A stretch of DNA of 64,000 nucleotides from Clostridium thermosuccinogenes. Its GTDB lineage: Bacteria; Bacillota; Clostridia; Acetivibrionales; DSM-5807. Numbering within the stretch: the first letter of the stretch is position 1; each line of letters begins with the position of its first letter. The notes under the pieces were generated by a model, which was not told the origin of the DNA, did not search any database, and saw only the letters and a list, made by a program, of their open reading frames with translations. Both the position numbers and the translations under genes were made by a program. The stretch is from NCBI RefSeq assembly GCF_002896855.1, contig NZ_CP021850.1:1885665-1949664 (forward strand). The letters are read 5' to 3'. Positions 46,233-55,900 of the stretch are shown here, piece by piece.

Positions 46233-47168
46233 ATGGGAAAACTGGCATTTATTTTTCCCGGTCAGGGAGCACAGTATGTAGGAATGGGAAAACAGATATC
46301 TGAGCAATACAAATCTGCTGAGGTTATTTTCGATCAGGCATCGGAAGCTCTGGGCTTTGATGTTAAGAAAATGATTTTTGAAGGCGATGAAGAGACTCTT
46401 AAAATCACGGAAAACACCCAACCGGCTATCCTCACTACCAGTGTGGCATGTATGCAGCCTTTGCTGGAAAAGGGAATAAAACCGGACGTTGTTGCCGGAT
46501 TGAGCCTTGGCGAATATAGTGCCCATGTGGCAGCCGGTACAATGGATTTTAAGGACGCTGTTGCCCTTGTAAGGAAAAGGGGCAAGTATATGCAGGAAGA
46601 AGTTCCTGTAGGTGTAGGCGCTATGGCGGCCATAGTCGGCCTGGATAACGATTCGGTTATCGAATGCTGCAAAGAAGCTCAATCCGAAGGCGTAGTTGAA
46701 CCTGCTAATTTCAATTGCCCAGGACAGATTGTTGTGGCAGGGGAAGTAAAGGCGGTTGAAAAAGCGGCGGAGCTTTGCAAAAGCAAAGGAGCAAAAAGGG
46801 CAATAATGCTCCCGGTAAGTGCGCCGTTCCACTGCAGCATGTTGAAGGGAGCCGGTGAAAAGCTGGCCATGGAGCTTGCGAAAATTGAATTGAACGATAT
46901 GGCTATACCTGTGGTATCAAATGTCACTGCTGAGTATGTAACCGATAAAAACCTGGTTAAAGATCTCTTGATAAAGCAGGTAAGCAGTTCGGTTTTATGG
47001 GAAAACAGCGTTAGAAAAATGATAGATGACGGTGTTGATACCTTTGTAGAGATAGGGCCAGGTAAAACCTTATGCGGCTTTATTAAAAAGATAGACAAGG
47101 ATGCAAAAACCTTAAATGTAGAAGATATGGAGACTCTCAATAAGGTTCTGGAAGAACTGGGCGGCTAG
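46233..47168 (+). CDS. fabD: Malonyl-CoA:ACP transacylase
   Basis: A 311-residue enzyme that moves malonyl groups from CoA to ACP. Seen: FPGQGAQYVGMGK near the N-terminus, the nucleophile elbow GLSLGEYSAH with Ser91, NFNCPGQIVVAG, and the active-site His in SAPFHCSML. Length normal. GGAGGAG lies 6 bases before the start. It stands between fabH and fabG in the FapR-controlled cluster. Confidence 0.97.
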   Translation: MGKLAFIFPGQGAQYVGMGKQISEQYKSAEVIFDQASEALGFDVKKMIFEGDEETLKITENTQPAILTTSVACMQPLLEKGIKPDVVAGLSLGEYSAHVAAGTMDFKDAVALVRKRGKYMQEEVPVGVGAMAAIVGLDNDSVIECCKEAQSEGVVEPANFNCPGQIVVAGEVKAVEKAAELCKSKGAKRAIMLPVSAPFHCSMLKGAGEKLAMELAKIELNDMAIPVVSNVTAEYVTDKNLVKDLLIKQVSSSVLWENSVRKMIDDGVDTFVEIGPGKTLCGFIKKIDKDAKTLNVEDMETLNKVLEELGG

Positions 47169-47203
47169 CTTATTCCGGAAAAATACAGGAGGTGAGTATA
47201 GCT

Positions 47204-47947
47204 ATGAGTCTAAAAGGAAAAACTGCTGTTATAACCGGTTCGGGAAGAGGTATTGGGAAAGCCATTGCTTTTAAGTTGGCCCAGATGGGTGCCAATGTAG
47301 TGCTTAACTCAACGCCATCTTCGGATTCTGCAGATATAGCGGCAGAGGAATTAAGAGCGGCAGGTTATAACGTAATTGTAACAAAAGGTAATGTAAGCTG
47401 TGCTGAGGACGTAGAAGTAATGATCAATACCGCCAAGGAAGCTTTTGGCAGCGTCGATATACTGGTAAATAATGCGGGCATAACCAGAGATACACTGCTG
47501 GTCAGAATGAGCGAGGAAGACTGGGATGATGTGCTGGATACCAATCTTAAAGGTGCTTTTCTATGCACAAAGGCCGCAGCAAAAATCATGGTGAAGCAGC
47601 GCAGCGGGAAAATCATTAATATAACGTCGGTGGCAGGAGTTATGGGCAATCCCGGACAGGCAAACTATTCAGCCTCCAAGGCAGGGATGATAGGTCTTAC
47701 CAAAACTACCGCAAAGGAGTTGGCGTCAAGAGGAATTACGTGCAATGCCGTTGCTCCGGGTCTGACTATTAGCAGAATGACAGAAGCATTGCCTGAAAAG
47801 GTGAAAGAAAACTATCTTTCCAACATACCCCTCGGCAGGTTCGGGACTCCTGAAGATGTGGCTAATGTTGTAGGTTTTCTTGCTTCAGACGATGCAAATT
47901 ATATTACCGGGCAGGTAATACATATTGACGGCGGATTGGTTATGTAA
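47204..47947 (+). CDS. fabG: 3-oxoacyl-ACP reductase FabG
   Basis: A 247-residue short-chain dehydrogenase that reduces 3-oxoacyl-ACP with NADPH. Seen: TGSGRGIGKAIA (cofactor fold, 11-22), NNAGITRD, catalytic Ser142, Tyr155 and Lys159 (ITSVAG ... YSASKAG), and YITGQVIHIDGGLVM at the end. ATG 47204 has AGGAGGTGAG 7-9 bases upstream; the in-frame GTG at 47192 lies within that ribosome site and is rejected. Confidence 0.96.
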   Translation: MSLKGKTAVITGSGRGIGKAIAFKLAQMGANVVLNSTPSSDSADIAAEELRAAGYNVIVTKGNVSCAEDVEVMINTAKEAFGSVDILVNNAGITRDTLLVRMSEEDWDDVLDTNLKGAFLCTKAAAKIMVKQRSGKIINITSVAGVMGNPGQANYSASKAGMIGLTKTTAKELASRGITCNAVAPGLTISRMTEALPEKVKENYLSNIPLGRFGTPEDVANVVGFLASDDANYITGQVIHIDGGLVM

Positions 47948-48048
47948 TAATATCTTTATGTGGGAGTTGCTGCTAGGATACTGGCGGGGCTTTCATCAGC
48001 AATTATTATTATATTTTATTACCCCCTTTGGAAGGAGGTGAATATATT

Positions 48049-48276
48049 ATGATATTTGAAAAAGTAAAGAAAATTATAGTTGATCAATTGGGTGTTGAGG
48101 AAGATGATATCACAATGGAATCCTCCTTTATAGATGATTTAGGAGCGGACTCACTGGACATAGTAGAGTTGATCATGGCTCTGGAAGAGGAATTTGATAT
48201 AGAAATTCCCGATAGTGAGGCTGAAAAGATTACAACAGTAGGTGATGCTGTAGACTATATCAAAAATAATTCATAA
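48049..48276 (+). CDS. acpP: Acyl carrier protein
   Basis: A 75-residue acidic carrier of growing acyl chains. The phosphopantetheine attachment site is [14 protein letters not shown] with Ser35, between helices of the usual four-helix fold. ATG 48049 follows AAGGAGGTG by 8 bases; longer in-frame starts would include the ribosome site. A terminator follows directly. Confidence 0.97.
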   Translation: MIFEKVKKIIVDQLGVEEDDITMESSFIDDLGADSLDIVELIMALEEEFDIEIPDSEAEKITTVGDAVDYIKNNS

Positions 48277-48280
48277 TAAA

Positions 48281-48309
48281 AAAAGTCCCCTTAAATAGGG
48301 GCTTTTTTT
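48281..48309 (+). terminator. Terminator after acpP
   Basis: AAGTCCCC, a 7-base loop and GGGGCTT, then seven T. One internal mismatch in the stem. It ends the fapR-acpP unit, so fabF is probably transcribed separately. Confidence 0.75.
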
Positions 48310-48674
48310 ATAAGAATTAGGATAGTATATCTGCATCATTGTGTCACTTTCCGGTAAAAGCATTTCAATAAAGCTCACCTTATTGTTTGTACTATAAAGA
48401 GATATTTATAGTTTATATAGCAATGTGAACTTTTATATATACACGCCATAGTATGAACTCATACATCGTCTATTATAAAAAACATACAGAACGGTTATAA
48501 ATGATTTTTACAAAATGGGCGCTCAAATCCCAAAATTATCAATATGCAAGCTGTGGGAATTTTATAGTTAAACGCACACCATCGCAACAGTTTTAGGCAT
48601 TATCGGTATGAATAATTATTACTTGATGCTTTCTATAAAACTTGGAGAGATTTGAAAGGAAGGTAACAGGATAT
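48310..48674 (+). promoter_or_regulatory. fabF upstream region with a promoter-like palindrome
   Basis: This 365-base gap contains ACTATAAA-GAGATA-TTTATAGT (48391-48412), a perfect 8-bp inverted repeat whose right arm contains TATAGT (48407-48412), 18 bases after TTGTTT (48383-48388). This could be the fabF promoter with an operator, leaving a leader of about 260 bases. No FapR box is seen. I see no gene here. Confidence 0.35.
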
Positions 48675-49910
48675 ATGAAAAAAAGAGTTGTAATAACGGG
48701 GGCTGGAGTGGTATCTCCAGTGGGAATAGGCTTGGATAAATTCTGGAATTCCATTAAGGAAGGAGTTTCAGGGGTTACTGAGGTTACAAGGATAGATGTA
48801 TCCGAAATGACCACAAAGGTAGCAGCTGAAGTTAACGATTTTGACCCGAATGACTTCATTGACAAAAAAGATGCAAAAAGGATGGACCGGTTCACACAGT
48901 TTGCATTGGCTGCGGCTAAAATGGCTATAGAAGGTTCAAAGCTGGACCTTGACAAAATCAACAAGGACAGGGCCGGAGTCATAATCGCTTCAGGAATTGG
49001 CGGAATACAGACCTTGGAAGATCAGCACAGTGTCCTTATAAGCAAAGGACCCGGAAGGATCAGTCCCTTTTTTATTCCAATGATGATAGCAAACATGGCA
49101 TCAGGACGCATTGCGATCCAATATGGCTTCAGGGGATTTAATGAGTGTGTAGTCACCGCATGCGCTTCCTCCAACAATGCAATAGGGGACGCTTTCAAGG
49201 TCATACAGCGCGGCGATGCGGACATAATTATTACCGGTGGTTCAGAAGCTGCATTAACTCCCATATCCTTTGCAGGATTCTGTTCAATGGGTGCAATGAC
49301 AAAAAATCCGGACCCCAAGACAGCGTCAAGACCTTTTGATGCCGAAAGAGACGGTTTTGTACTGGGAGAAGGGGCAGCGATTCTGATATTGGAAGAGCTT
49401 GAGCACGCACTGGCAAGAGGTGCCGATATCCTGGCAGAAGTTGTAGGCTATGGCTGCACCTGTGACGCATATCATATCACAGCAGTGGCTCCCGGTGGCG
49501 AAGGCGGAGCAAGAAGCATGAAAATGGCATTGGATGACGCAGGAATAAGGCCTGAGGAGGTTGGATATATAAATGCTCATGGAACCTCAACCCCGTTGAA
49601 CGATCCTAATGAAACTGCAGCAATTAAAACAGCCTTTGGAGATCATGCAAGGAAGCTGGCTATAAGCTCAACCAAGTCGATGACAGGGCATTTGCTGGGA
49701 GCTGCCGGAGCTATTGAAGCAGTTGCAACAGCTATGGCTCTTAAAGATGGATTTTTACCTCCCACAATAAATTACAAGACGCCGGATCCGGAATGCGATC
49801 TGGACTATGTGCCTAATGTAGGAAGAAAAGCAGACATTAAATATGCCATGTCCAATGCTTTAGGCTTTGGCGGACATAATGCCACCATCCTGTTTAAAAA
49901 ATTTGAATAA
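48675..49910 (+). CDS. fabF: Beta-ketoacyl-ACP synthase II
   Basis: A 411-residue condensing enzyme that elongates fatty acids. Seen: [19 protein letters not shown], catalytic Cys163 ([16 protein letters not shown]), the two His motifs [13 protein letters not shown] and [13 protein letters not shown], and [14 protein letters not shown] at the end. ATG 48675 is preferred, with AGGAAGG 10 bases upstream; the TTG at 48642 lies before that site. Separated from acpP by a terminator and 365 bases. Confidence 0.96.
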   Translation: MKKRVVITGAGVVSPVGIGLDKFWNSIKEGVSGVTEVTRIDVSEMTTKVAAEVNDFDPNDFIDKKDAKRMDRFTQFALAAAKMAIEGSKLDLDKINKDRAGVIIASGIGGIQTLEDQHSVLISKGPGRISPFFIPMMIANMASGRIAIQYGFRGFNECVVTACASSNNAIGDAFKVIQRGDADIIITGGSEAALTPISFAGFCSMGAMTKNPDPKTASRPFDAERDGFVLGEGAAILILEELEHALARGADILAEVVGYGCTCDAYHITAVAPGGEGGARSMKMALDDAGIRPEEVGYINAHGTSTPLNDPNETAAIKTAFGDHARKLAISSTKSMTGHLLGAAGAIEAVATAMALKDGFLPPTINYKTPDPECDLDYVPNVGRKADIKYAMSNALGFGGHNATILFKKFE

Positions 49911-49916
49911 AGGGCA

Positions 49917-49941
49917 AAAGGCGGGTAACACCGCCTTTATA
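49917..49941 (+). terminator. Hairpin after fabF, probable terminator
   Basis: AAAGGCGG, loop GTAACA, CCGCCTTT, then a short T/A stretch. The T-run is short. The following gap to 50228 contains a -10-like TATAAT (50070-50075) that may serve rnc, and nothing else I can call. Confidence 0.65.
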
Positions 49942-50228
49942 TGCCTTGCATATGAAAGCAGAGATGCTCTTTGTGGTTAAAATCTCTTTAAAAGGACATT
50001 TGTTCATCTGTATAAATTTAGCAAAAAAAATTGTGAAAATTTTACCTAAAAGAAACAGTGTTTTTTGTATATAATATTGAATATGCATTCTGTTGTTTCG
50101 GAGGTCTAAACTGTTTTCCCGCAAATTATTTTAAAATTGCCGTTACAACGGATAAATTATGTATGGGCATCAGAGTGCATATGTGAATGGATGTATGTAG
50201 TCTAATGCCCGAGTCATATGGAGGAAAA

Positions 50229-50945
50229 ATGGATAAAAGGAGTTTACTGAACGAAAAAATATCAGAGTTCGAAAAGGAGATTGGTTATACCTTTAAGAAC
50301 AAGGATAACGCTGTGCTGGCTCTGACCCACAGTTCTTACGCCAATGAAAACAAGCATGAAAAGGTACAGAGCAATGAAAGGCTGGAATTCCTTGGGGATG
50401 CCGTGTTGAACATCGTAATCAGCGAAAGCATTTATACAAGGCATTCGGAGCTGGCAGAGGGAGATATGACAAAGGTAAGGGCCAATATAGTTTGTGAAGC
50501 CACCCTTATAAAGTGCTCGGAAAACCTGCATATCGGAGATTACCTTCTGTTGGGAAAGGGAGAAGAGCTTACCGGAGGAAGGTCACGGATTTCGATCCTG
50601 TCGGATGCGTTTGAAGCAATAATTGGAGCAATCTACATAGATGGCGGCATGGACAAGGCCCGGGAGTTCATATTCAGAAACATGCACCACATTATAGAGG
50701 ATGCCGTAAAGGGCACACTATTTCTGGATTTTAAGACTCAGCTCCAGGAGATGGTGCAAAAGGGTAACGACTGCAGGATAGTATATGAGATTATCGATGA
50801 AAAAGGTCCTGATCACAATAAAGTGTTTGTTACCCAGGTGAAAGTCAACAACGAGGTTATGGGCTCAGGGACGGGAAAAAGCAAGAAGGAAGCTGAGCAA
50901 AATGCTGCAAAATCAGCTATTGAGAAATTAAACAAGAACAAGTAG
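50229..50945 (+). CDS. rnc: Ribonuclease III
   Basis: A 238-residue double-strand-specific RNase that processes rRNA and mRNA. Seen: signature ERLEFLGDAVLNI (50-62, catalytic Glu and Asp), SDAFEAIIGAIYIDGG with the second catalytic Glu, and a C-terminal double-stranded-RNA-binding domain (DFKTQLQEMVQ ... GSGTGKSKKEAEQNAAKSAIEKL). GGAGG lies 4 bases before ATG 50229; the longer frame from 50187 is not family-like. It begins the conserved rnc-smc-ftsY block. Confidence 0.96.
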   Translation: MDKRSLLNEKISEFEKEIGYTFKNKDNAVLALTHSSYANENKHEKVQSNERLEFLGDAVLNIVISESIYTRHSELAEGDMTKVRANIVCEATLIKCSENLHIGDYLLLGKGEELTGGRSRISILSDAFEAIIGAIYIDGGMDKAREFIFRNMHHIIEDAVKGTLFLDFKTQLQEMVQKGNDCRIVYEIIDEKGPDHNKVFVTQVKVNNEVMGSGTGKSKKEAEQNAAKSAIEKLNKNK

Positions 50946-51207
50946 CTGATAATTGCGATAAGCATGAAAAACTGCAGAAGAAATAGTTGCAGAACGAGTA
51001 TGATGAATGAAAAATAGTTCTTTGCAGGGTTGGTTGAAAATCGTCAGCTTTTTATAAATATTATGGTGTTTTGGTATGAATTGATGCCTAAAATCGGGCA
51101 ATTTTAACCAATAATGGCAGGGGCTAGAAAACAACACGGAATATATCAATAGCTTAAACCAGTAAAATACTGTTAATCATAAGATTAAAAATCCAGCGAG
51201 GAGCAGA

Positions 51208-52218
51208 ATGAAATCGAGACATATTGTTATACCTGTCTTTGTTCCCCACAAAGGTTGTCCCTTTGACTGTATTTACTGCAACCAGAGGACCATAAGCGGG
51301 CAGGTCCGCGAAATGACAATGCAGGAGATGCGGAAGATTATAGAAGACAACTTATCTACGGTAAAGAATCAGGATTATGTAGAAATCGGATTTTACGGAG
51401 GAAGCTTTACAGGGATAGAAAAGGATCGGCAGATTGAGTACCTTGAAACCGCAAACAGATATGTAAAAGCAGGCAAGGTTAAAGCTCTGCGCCTATCAAC
51501 ACGGCCCGACTATATAAATGCGGAAATTCTGGAGTATTTGAAAAAATATAATGTGGCGACCATCGAACTAGGGGTTCAAAGTCTTGATCAGGAAGTTTTG
51601 GATAAAAGCTGCAGAGGACATTCGGTGGAGGATGTGATAAAGGCTTCCGGAATGATCAGGGAATACGGGATCAATCTTGGCCTGCAGACGATGATAGGCC
51701 TGCCGGGAGACAATGCTGAAAAGGATATTGATACAGCCCGAAAGGTTATAGCTTTGAAACCGGATATTGTAAGGATTTATCCTACCTTGGTGATTAAAGG
51801 CACATATCTGGAGAAGATGTATAATGAAGGGAAATATAAGCCGCTAAGCCTTGAGGATGCATCTTCCATATGTGCTGAGCTCCTGGATATGTATGAAGCC
51901 AACGGGATTAATGTAATACGGGTTGGATTGCAGCCTACGAATAACATCAATGAGGATATGGATGTTGTCGCCGGACCTTTCCATCCGGCTTTCAGACAAC
52001 TGGTAGAGTCAAAACGGTTGCTTTGGAGGATGGAAAAGCAAATAAAGGAGAAAAACTTGGAAGGCCGGGAAGAGATAATCATTTATGCCGGAAAGGGAAA
52101 AATCTCCGACGTTATAGGTCAAAAACGCGCAAATATAAATTATCTCGCCAAAACTTACAACTTCAAACGAATCCTGGTGAAGGAAAACAATTCCTTAGAT
52201 ATAATTGTAAAAGGTTGA
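51208..52218 (+). CDS. Radical SAM protein, Elp3/YhcC-like, of the rnc-smc region
   Basis: A 336-residue radical-SAM protein. The 4Fe-4S cysteines are Cys17, Cys21 and Cys24 (HKGCPFDCIYCNQRTISG). Further features: EIGFYGGSFTG, LSTRPDYI, ELGVQSLDQEVLDKSCRGH and MIGLPGD, as in the Elp3-like radical-SAM domain. There is no acetyltransferase domain like that of full Elp3. It is often found between rnc and smc in clostridia; the substrate (perhaps a tRNA) is unknown. AGCGAGGAG lies before the ATG. Confidence 0.85.
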   Translation: MKSRHIVIPVFVPHKGCPFDCIYCNQRTISGQVREMTMQEMRKIIEDNLSTVKNQDYVEIGFYGGSFTGIEKDRQIEYLETANRYVKAGKVKALRLSTRPDYINAEILEYLKKYNVATIELGVQSLDQEVLDKSCRGHSVEDVIKASGMIREYGINLGLQTMIGLPGDNAEKDIDTARKVIALKPDIVRIYPTLVIKGTYLEKMYNEGKYKPLSLEDASSICAELLDMYEANGINVIRVGLQPTNNINEDMDVVAGPFHPAFRQLVESKRLLWRMEKQIKEKNLEGREEIIIYAGKGKISDVIGQKRANINYLAKTYNFKRILVKENNSLDIIVKG

Positions 52219-52233
52219 AAATTTTTATAAATA

Positions 52234-52260
52234 GAAGGATAATTTAGGGAAATAGAGAAT
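52234..52260 (+). promoter_or_regulatory. Sigma-H-type promoter upstream of spoVS
   Basis: GAAGGATAA (52234-52242), 11 bases, AGAGAAT (52254-52260) fit the sigma-H pattern RnAGGAWWW-N11/12-RnnGAAT exactly. In Bacillus subtilis spoVS is transcribed by sigma-H, which supports the reading. The leader to the start codon is about 150 bases. Confidence 0.6.
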
Positions 52261-52419
52261 ATTATATGGGCGAGGTTTAGTTAATATTTTTACCAGAGGA
52301 ATTATATGGTTGAATAGGCAGTTGCTTGCATTGATTTCATCCGGTACCTGTTATCGAGCTTTAGACAGTTGACAATTAAAAGAAGCTGTAATAGAAAACT
52401 TACTTTAGGAGGGAAAAAT

Positions 52420-52680
52420 GTGGAGGTACTAAAAGTATCAGCAAACTCACAACCTAAATCTGTTGCAGGAGCGCTGGCAGCGGTTTTGAGAGAGAATTCT
52501 GCCGCTGAGCTGCAGGCAGTCGGAGCGGGAGCAGTAAACCAAGCTGTAAAGGCAATCGCCATCACCAGAGGATTCGTGGCACCCAATGGAATCGATTTGG
52601 TGGTAGTGCCTGCTTTTTCTGAGATATTTATTGATGGCGAGGAAAGAACAGCTATAAAGTTTATTGTAGAATCCAGATAA
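52420..52680 (+). CDS. spoVS: Stage V sporulation protein S
   Basis: An 86-residue Alba-like protein needed for later stages of sporulation. The sequence VEVLKVSANSQPKSVAGALA and the end IDGEERTAIKFIVESR are nearly invariant in SpoVS. The GTG at 52420 is chosen because AGGAGGG lies 6 bases upstream and the length then equals the family standard; the frame open to 52369 is non-coding extension. A terminator follows, so it is a single-gene unit. Confidence 0.96.
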   Translation: MEVLKVSANSQPKSVAGALAAVLRENSAAELQAVGAGAVNQAVKAIAITRGFVAPNGIDLVVVPAFSEIFIDGEERTAIKFIVESR

Positions 52681-52692
52681 ATAGCCGGTACT

Positions 52693-52724
52693 AGCCTGTT
52701 CCTTAAAGGAACGGGCTTTTTTAT
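52693..52724 (+). terminator. Terminator after spoVS
   Basis: AGCCTGTTCC / GGAACGGGCT, a 10-bp stem with one G-T pair, loop TTAAA, then six T. Confidence 0.9.
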
Positions 52725-52901
52725 GGGTATAAAACACCATGTGTTGCAATAATGGCAAGATGACCAAGCTGAAAGCTATGCCTGCGGCGGAGTGCATATC
52801 AATATTCTAGCGGCATATGAAGCTTTTGCAGTAAAAGCAATATTATGTTAAAATTATATGGTTAATGAACAAAGGAAAAGACATAAACTGGGGTGTTAAA
52901 T

Positions 52902-55900
52902 TTGTATTTAAAGAGATTGGATATTCAAGGATTCAAGTCCTTTGCAGATAAAATATCTCTGGATTTTAATTCCGGGATTACCTCCGTTGTGGGACCCAAT
53001 GGCAGCGGTAAAAGCAATATAGCCGATGCTGTCCGATGGGTGTTGGGGGAGCAGAGCGCGAAGACCCTCAGAGGGAGCAAAATGGAGGATGTAATTTTCG
53101 CAGGAACCGAACATAGAAAACCCCTTGGATTTGCAGAAGTATCCCTTACTATAGAAAATTCTGACGGAACGCTGCCGGTGGAGTTTAGCGAGGTCACCGT
53201 TACCCGGCGTGTTTTCCGATCCGGCGAGAGTGAATATTTTATAAATAAAACTCCCTGCCGTCTTAAGGATGTGCATGAACTCTTCCTTGATACAGGAATT
53301 GGAAAGGATGGGTATTCCATCATCGGGCAGGGAAAGGTGGACGAAATCCTAAGCAACCGCTCTGAAGACCGAAGGCTTATCTTTGAAGAAGCATCGGGGA
53401 TAATGAAATACAAAGTAAGAAAGCAGGAAGCGGAAAAAAAGCTGGAGCAGACCCGGCAGAACCTTCTCAGGATCAACGACATAATTAATGAGCTGGAAGC
53501 TCAGTTGGAGCCTCTGAGGCAGCAGTCGGAGACGGCAAAGAAATATCTTGCCCTGCGGGAAACTCTTAAGGAGCTGGAGGTCAATGTTTACATAGAGAAT
53601 ATTGACAGATACAGGGAAAAGATTAAGGAGCTGGAAGAGCAATATTCAACCGTAAAAGAGAATATCAACAGCGAGAACAGGAAGCTGGAGGCTATTACGG
53701 CGGAAAACAGGGAAAAGACGGAGCGTCTGAAGCTCCTCAAGGAAACTCTGGAGATAAAAAAGCAGGAATATTATGACCTGGAGGGAAATAACGAAAGGTA
53801 CAACTCCGAGATAAAGCTAAACGAAGAAAAAATAAACAACTATCTTCAGAATATCAGCCGCATGGACGGCGAGATAAATGAAATAAACCAGAAGATAGAG
53901 CATCTGGAAGAGGAGGAGAATTCCAGAAAGAGCAAAATCCAATACCTTACGAATAAGTATGAGGAGTACTCCAAGAAACTGGAGGAGTATGAGAAGAACC
54001 TTCAGGATATACTGGAATCCCTGGATGAGTCTGAAAGATATATCGAGAGCTTGAAAACCAGCATCATGGAAAAAATGGATGTGCTGTCGGACAAGAAGCT
54101 TCAGATAGGCAATGTGAAATCCCATATGGACAATATCAGGAAGAGGAAGGACAATATCGACAGGGAAATCCATGAATTATACCTCGAAAAAGACAGGGAC
54201 AATATGCAGAGGGAAGACCTGTCGGAGAGTGTGCAAAAAGCTACAGAGGCAATAAAGGAAGGCCAGAAGGTTCTGGAAGAACTGAACAGGCAAAAAGAAG
54301 ATTTAGACAGGGAGCTGGCGGAAAAGAGAAAAAAGCAAAACGCAATCCGGAATGATATTCAGTTCAAAAATTCGAGATATAAAATGCTCCAGGACATGGA
54401 GAAGAATCTGGAAGGCTACAATCGCAGCGTAAGGCAGATTCTTCAGGCATGCCGCCAGTCACCGGAATTTGGAAAAGGAATACATGGTGCTCTGGCTCAG
54501 CTTATCACAGTGGAGCAAAAATATGAAACGGCTGTGGAAATGTCCCTGGGGGGAGCACTGCAGAATATAGTCACCACCACCGAGGAAGATGCCAAAAAGG
54601 CTATTGAGTATCTAAAAAGCAGAAAACTGGGAAGAGCCACTTTTCTTCCGATCAGCGCGGTAAAGGGTAAGTACTTCGATGGCAGCCTCATAAATGAAAT
54701 CAAAAAGCAGGAAGGTTTTTGCGGGGTGGCTTCGGATCTTATCAGCTGCAACCCTGAGTATAAAGGCATTATTTTAAGCTTTCTGGGCAAGGTGGTGGTG
54801 GTCGAAGACCTGGATTCCGGGATTAAAATGGCGCGCAAATTTGGCTACAACTTCAGGATAGTGACCCTGGAAGGAGATGTGCTCAGCACCAGTGGTTCCA
54901 TGAGCGGTGGAAGCAGTGAAAACAAAGGGTCGGGAATTTTAAGCAGAAACAGGGAAATAATAGAGCTGAAAGAAGAAACTGAAAAGCTCAGCGCTGAGTT
55001 GGCCGATCTGGAGAAGGAAATTGGCAGTGTTATCGAAAAGATCAACTCAGTAAATGGAGATATCTCAGCAGAGGAAGAAAAGATAAGAAATAACGAGCTA
55101 ATAAAGGTGAGGGATGAAAGCCATTTAAATCAGATATTGGAGAACATAAGAAAAACCGATGCAAAAATTGACATGCTGAAGCAGGAAAGGGAGCAGTTGT
55201 CCCGCCAGGAAAAGGATACTGCTGACGAACTGGAAAAATACAATAGGGAATATGCCGAGATAGAAAAGGATATAGAAGAAACGAAAAAAGTTGTTTCCGG
55301 TCATCAGGAAAAGCACAAGGAAGTGCAGACACAGCGTGACAACCTGCATAGCGATATAACCAACTTCAAGATATCCGTGAATTCCATTCAGGAGAGCATT
55401 GAAAGTGTCAAAGAAGCGCTGGTCAGGATTACCGGAGATAAGGAAGCCTCTTTAAAGAGCATTGCCAGAAGGGATGCGGAAAAGGCGAAGAATAATGAAG
55501 AGATAAAGATGCTAAAGGAGAGAAATGAAGGCTTAAAAAGGCTATTGAAGAGCAATGAAGTTGAAAAAACCGGAAAGACTCTTGAAATAGACAGGATCAG
55601 TGAGGAAAAGGATGTTTTGGAGGAGGAAACCTCCAACATCGTAAACCAAATCACTGAAATTAACAAGAACATAGTTCTCCTCCAGGAGGATTTCAACCGT
55701 ATTGAAGTAAGAAAGGCCAAGCTTGAATCTGAAATGGAAGCAGTCCAAAACCGCATGTGGGATGAGTATGAGCTGACATATACCAATGCCCTGGAGCTCA
55801 AAAAGGACATAGGTAGCGTCGCTCAGGCCCAAAAGAAGATCAACGAGTACAGGAATGAAATAAGGGAACTGGGTCCTGTGAATGTAGCAGCTATTGATGA

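Noticed and set aside
46116-46832. 238-codon minus-strand frame across fabH and fabD
   Set aside because: Antisense to two certain genes, no start context, no recognisable domain.
51154-51176. Imperfect palindrome TTAAACC-AGTA-AAA-TACT-GTTAA as a FapR-like site
   Set aside because: The half-sites do not match TTAGTAYC and the downstream gene is a radical-SAM protein, not a lipid gene.
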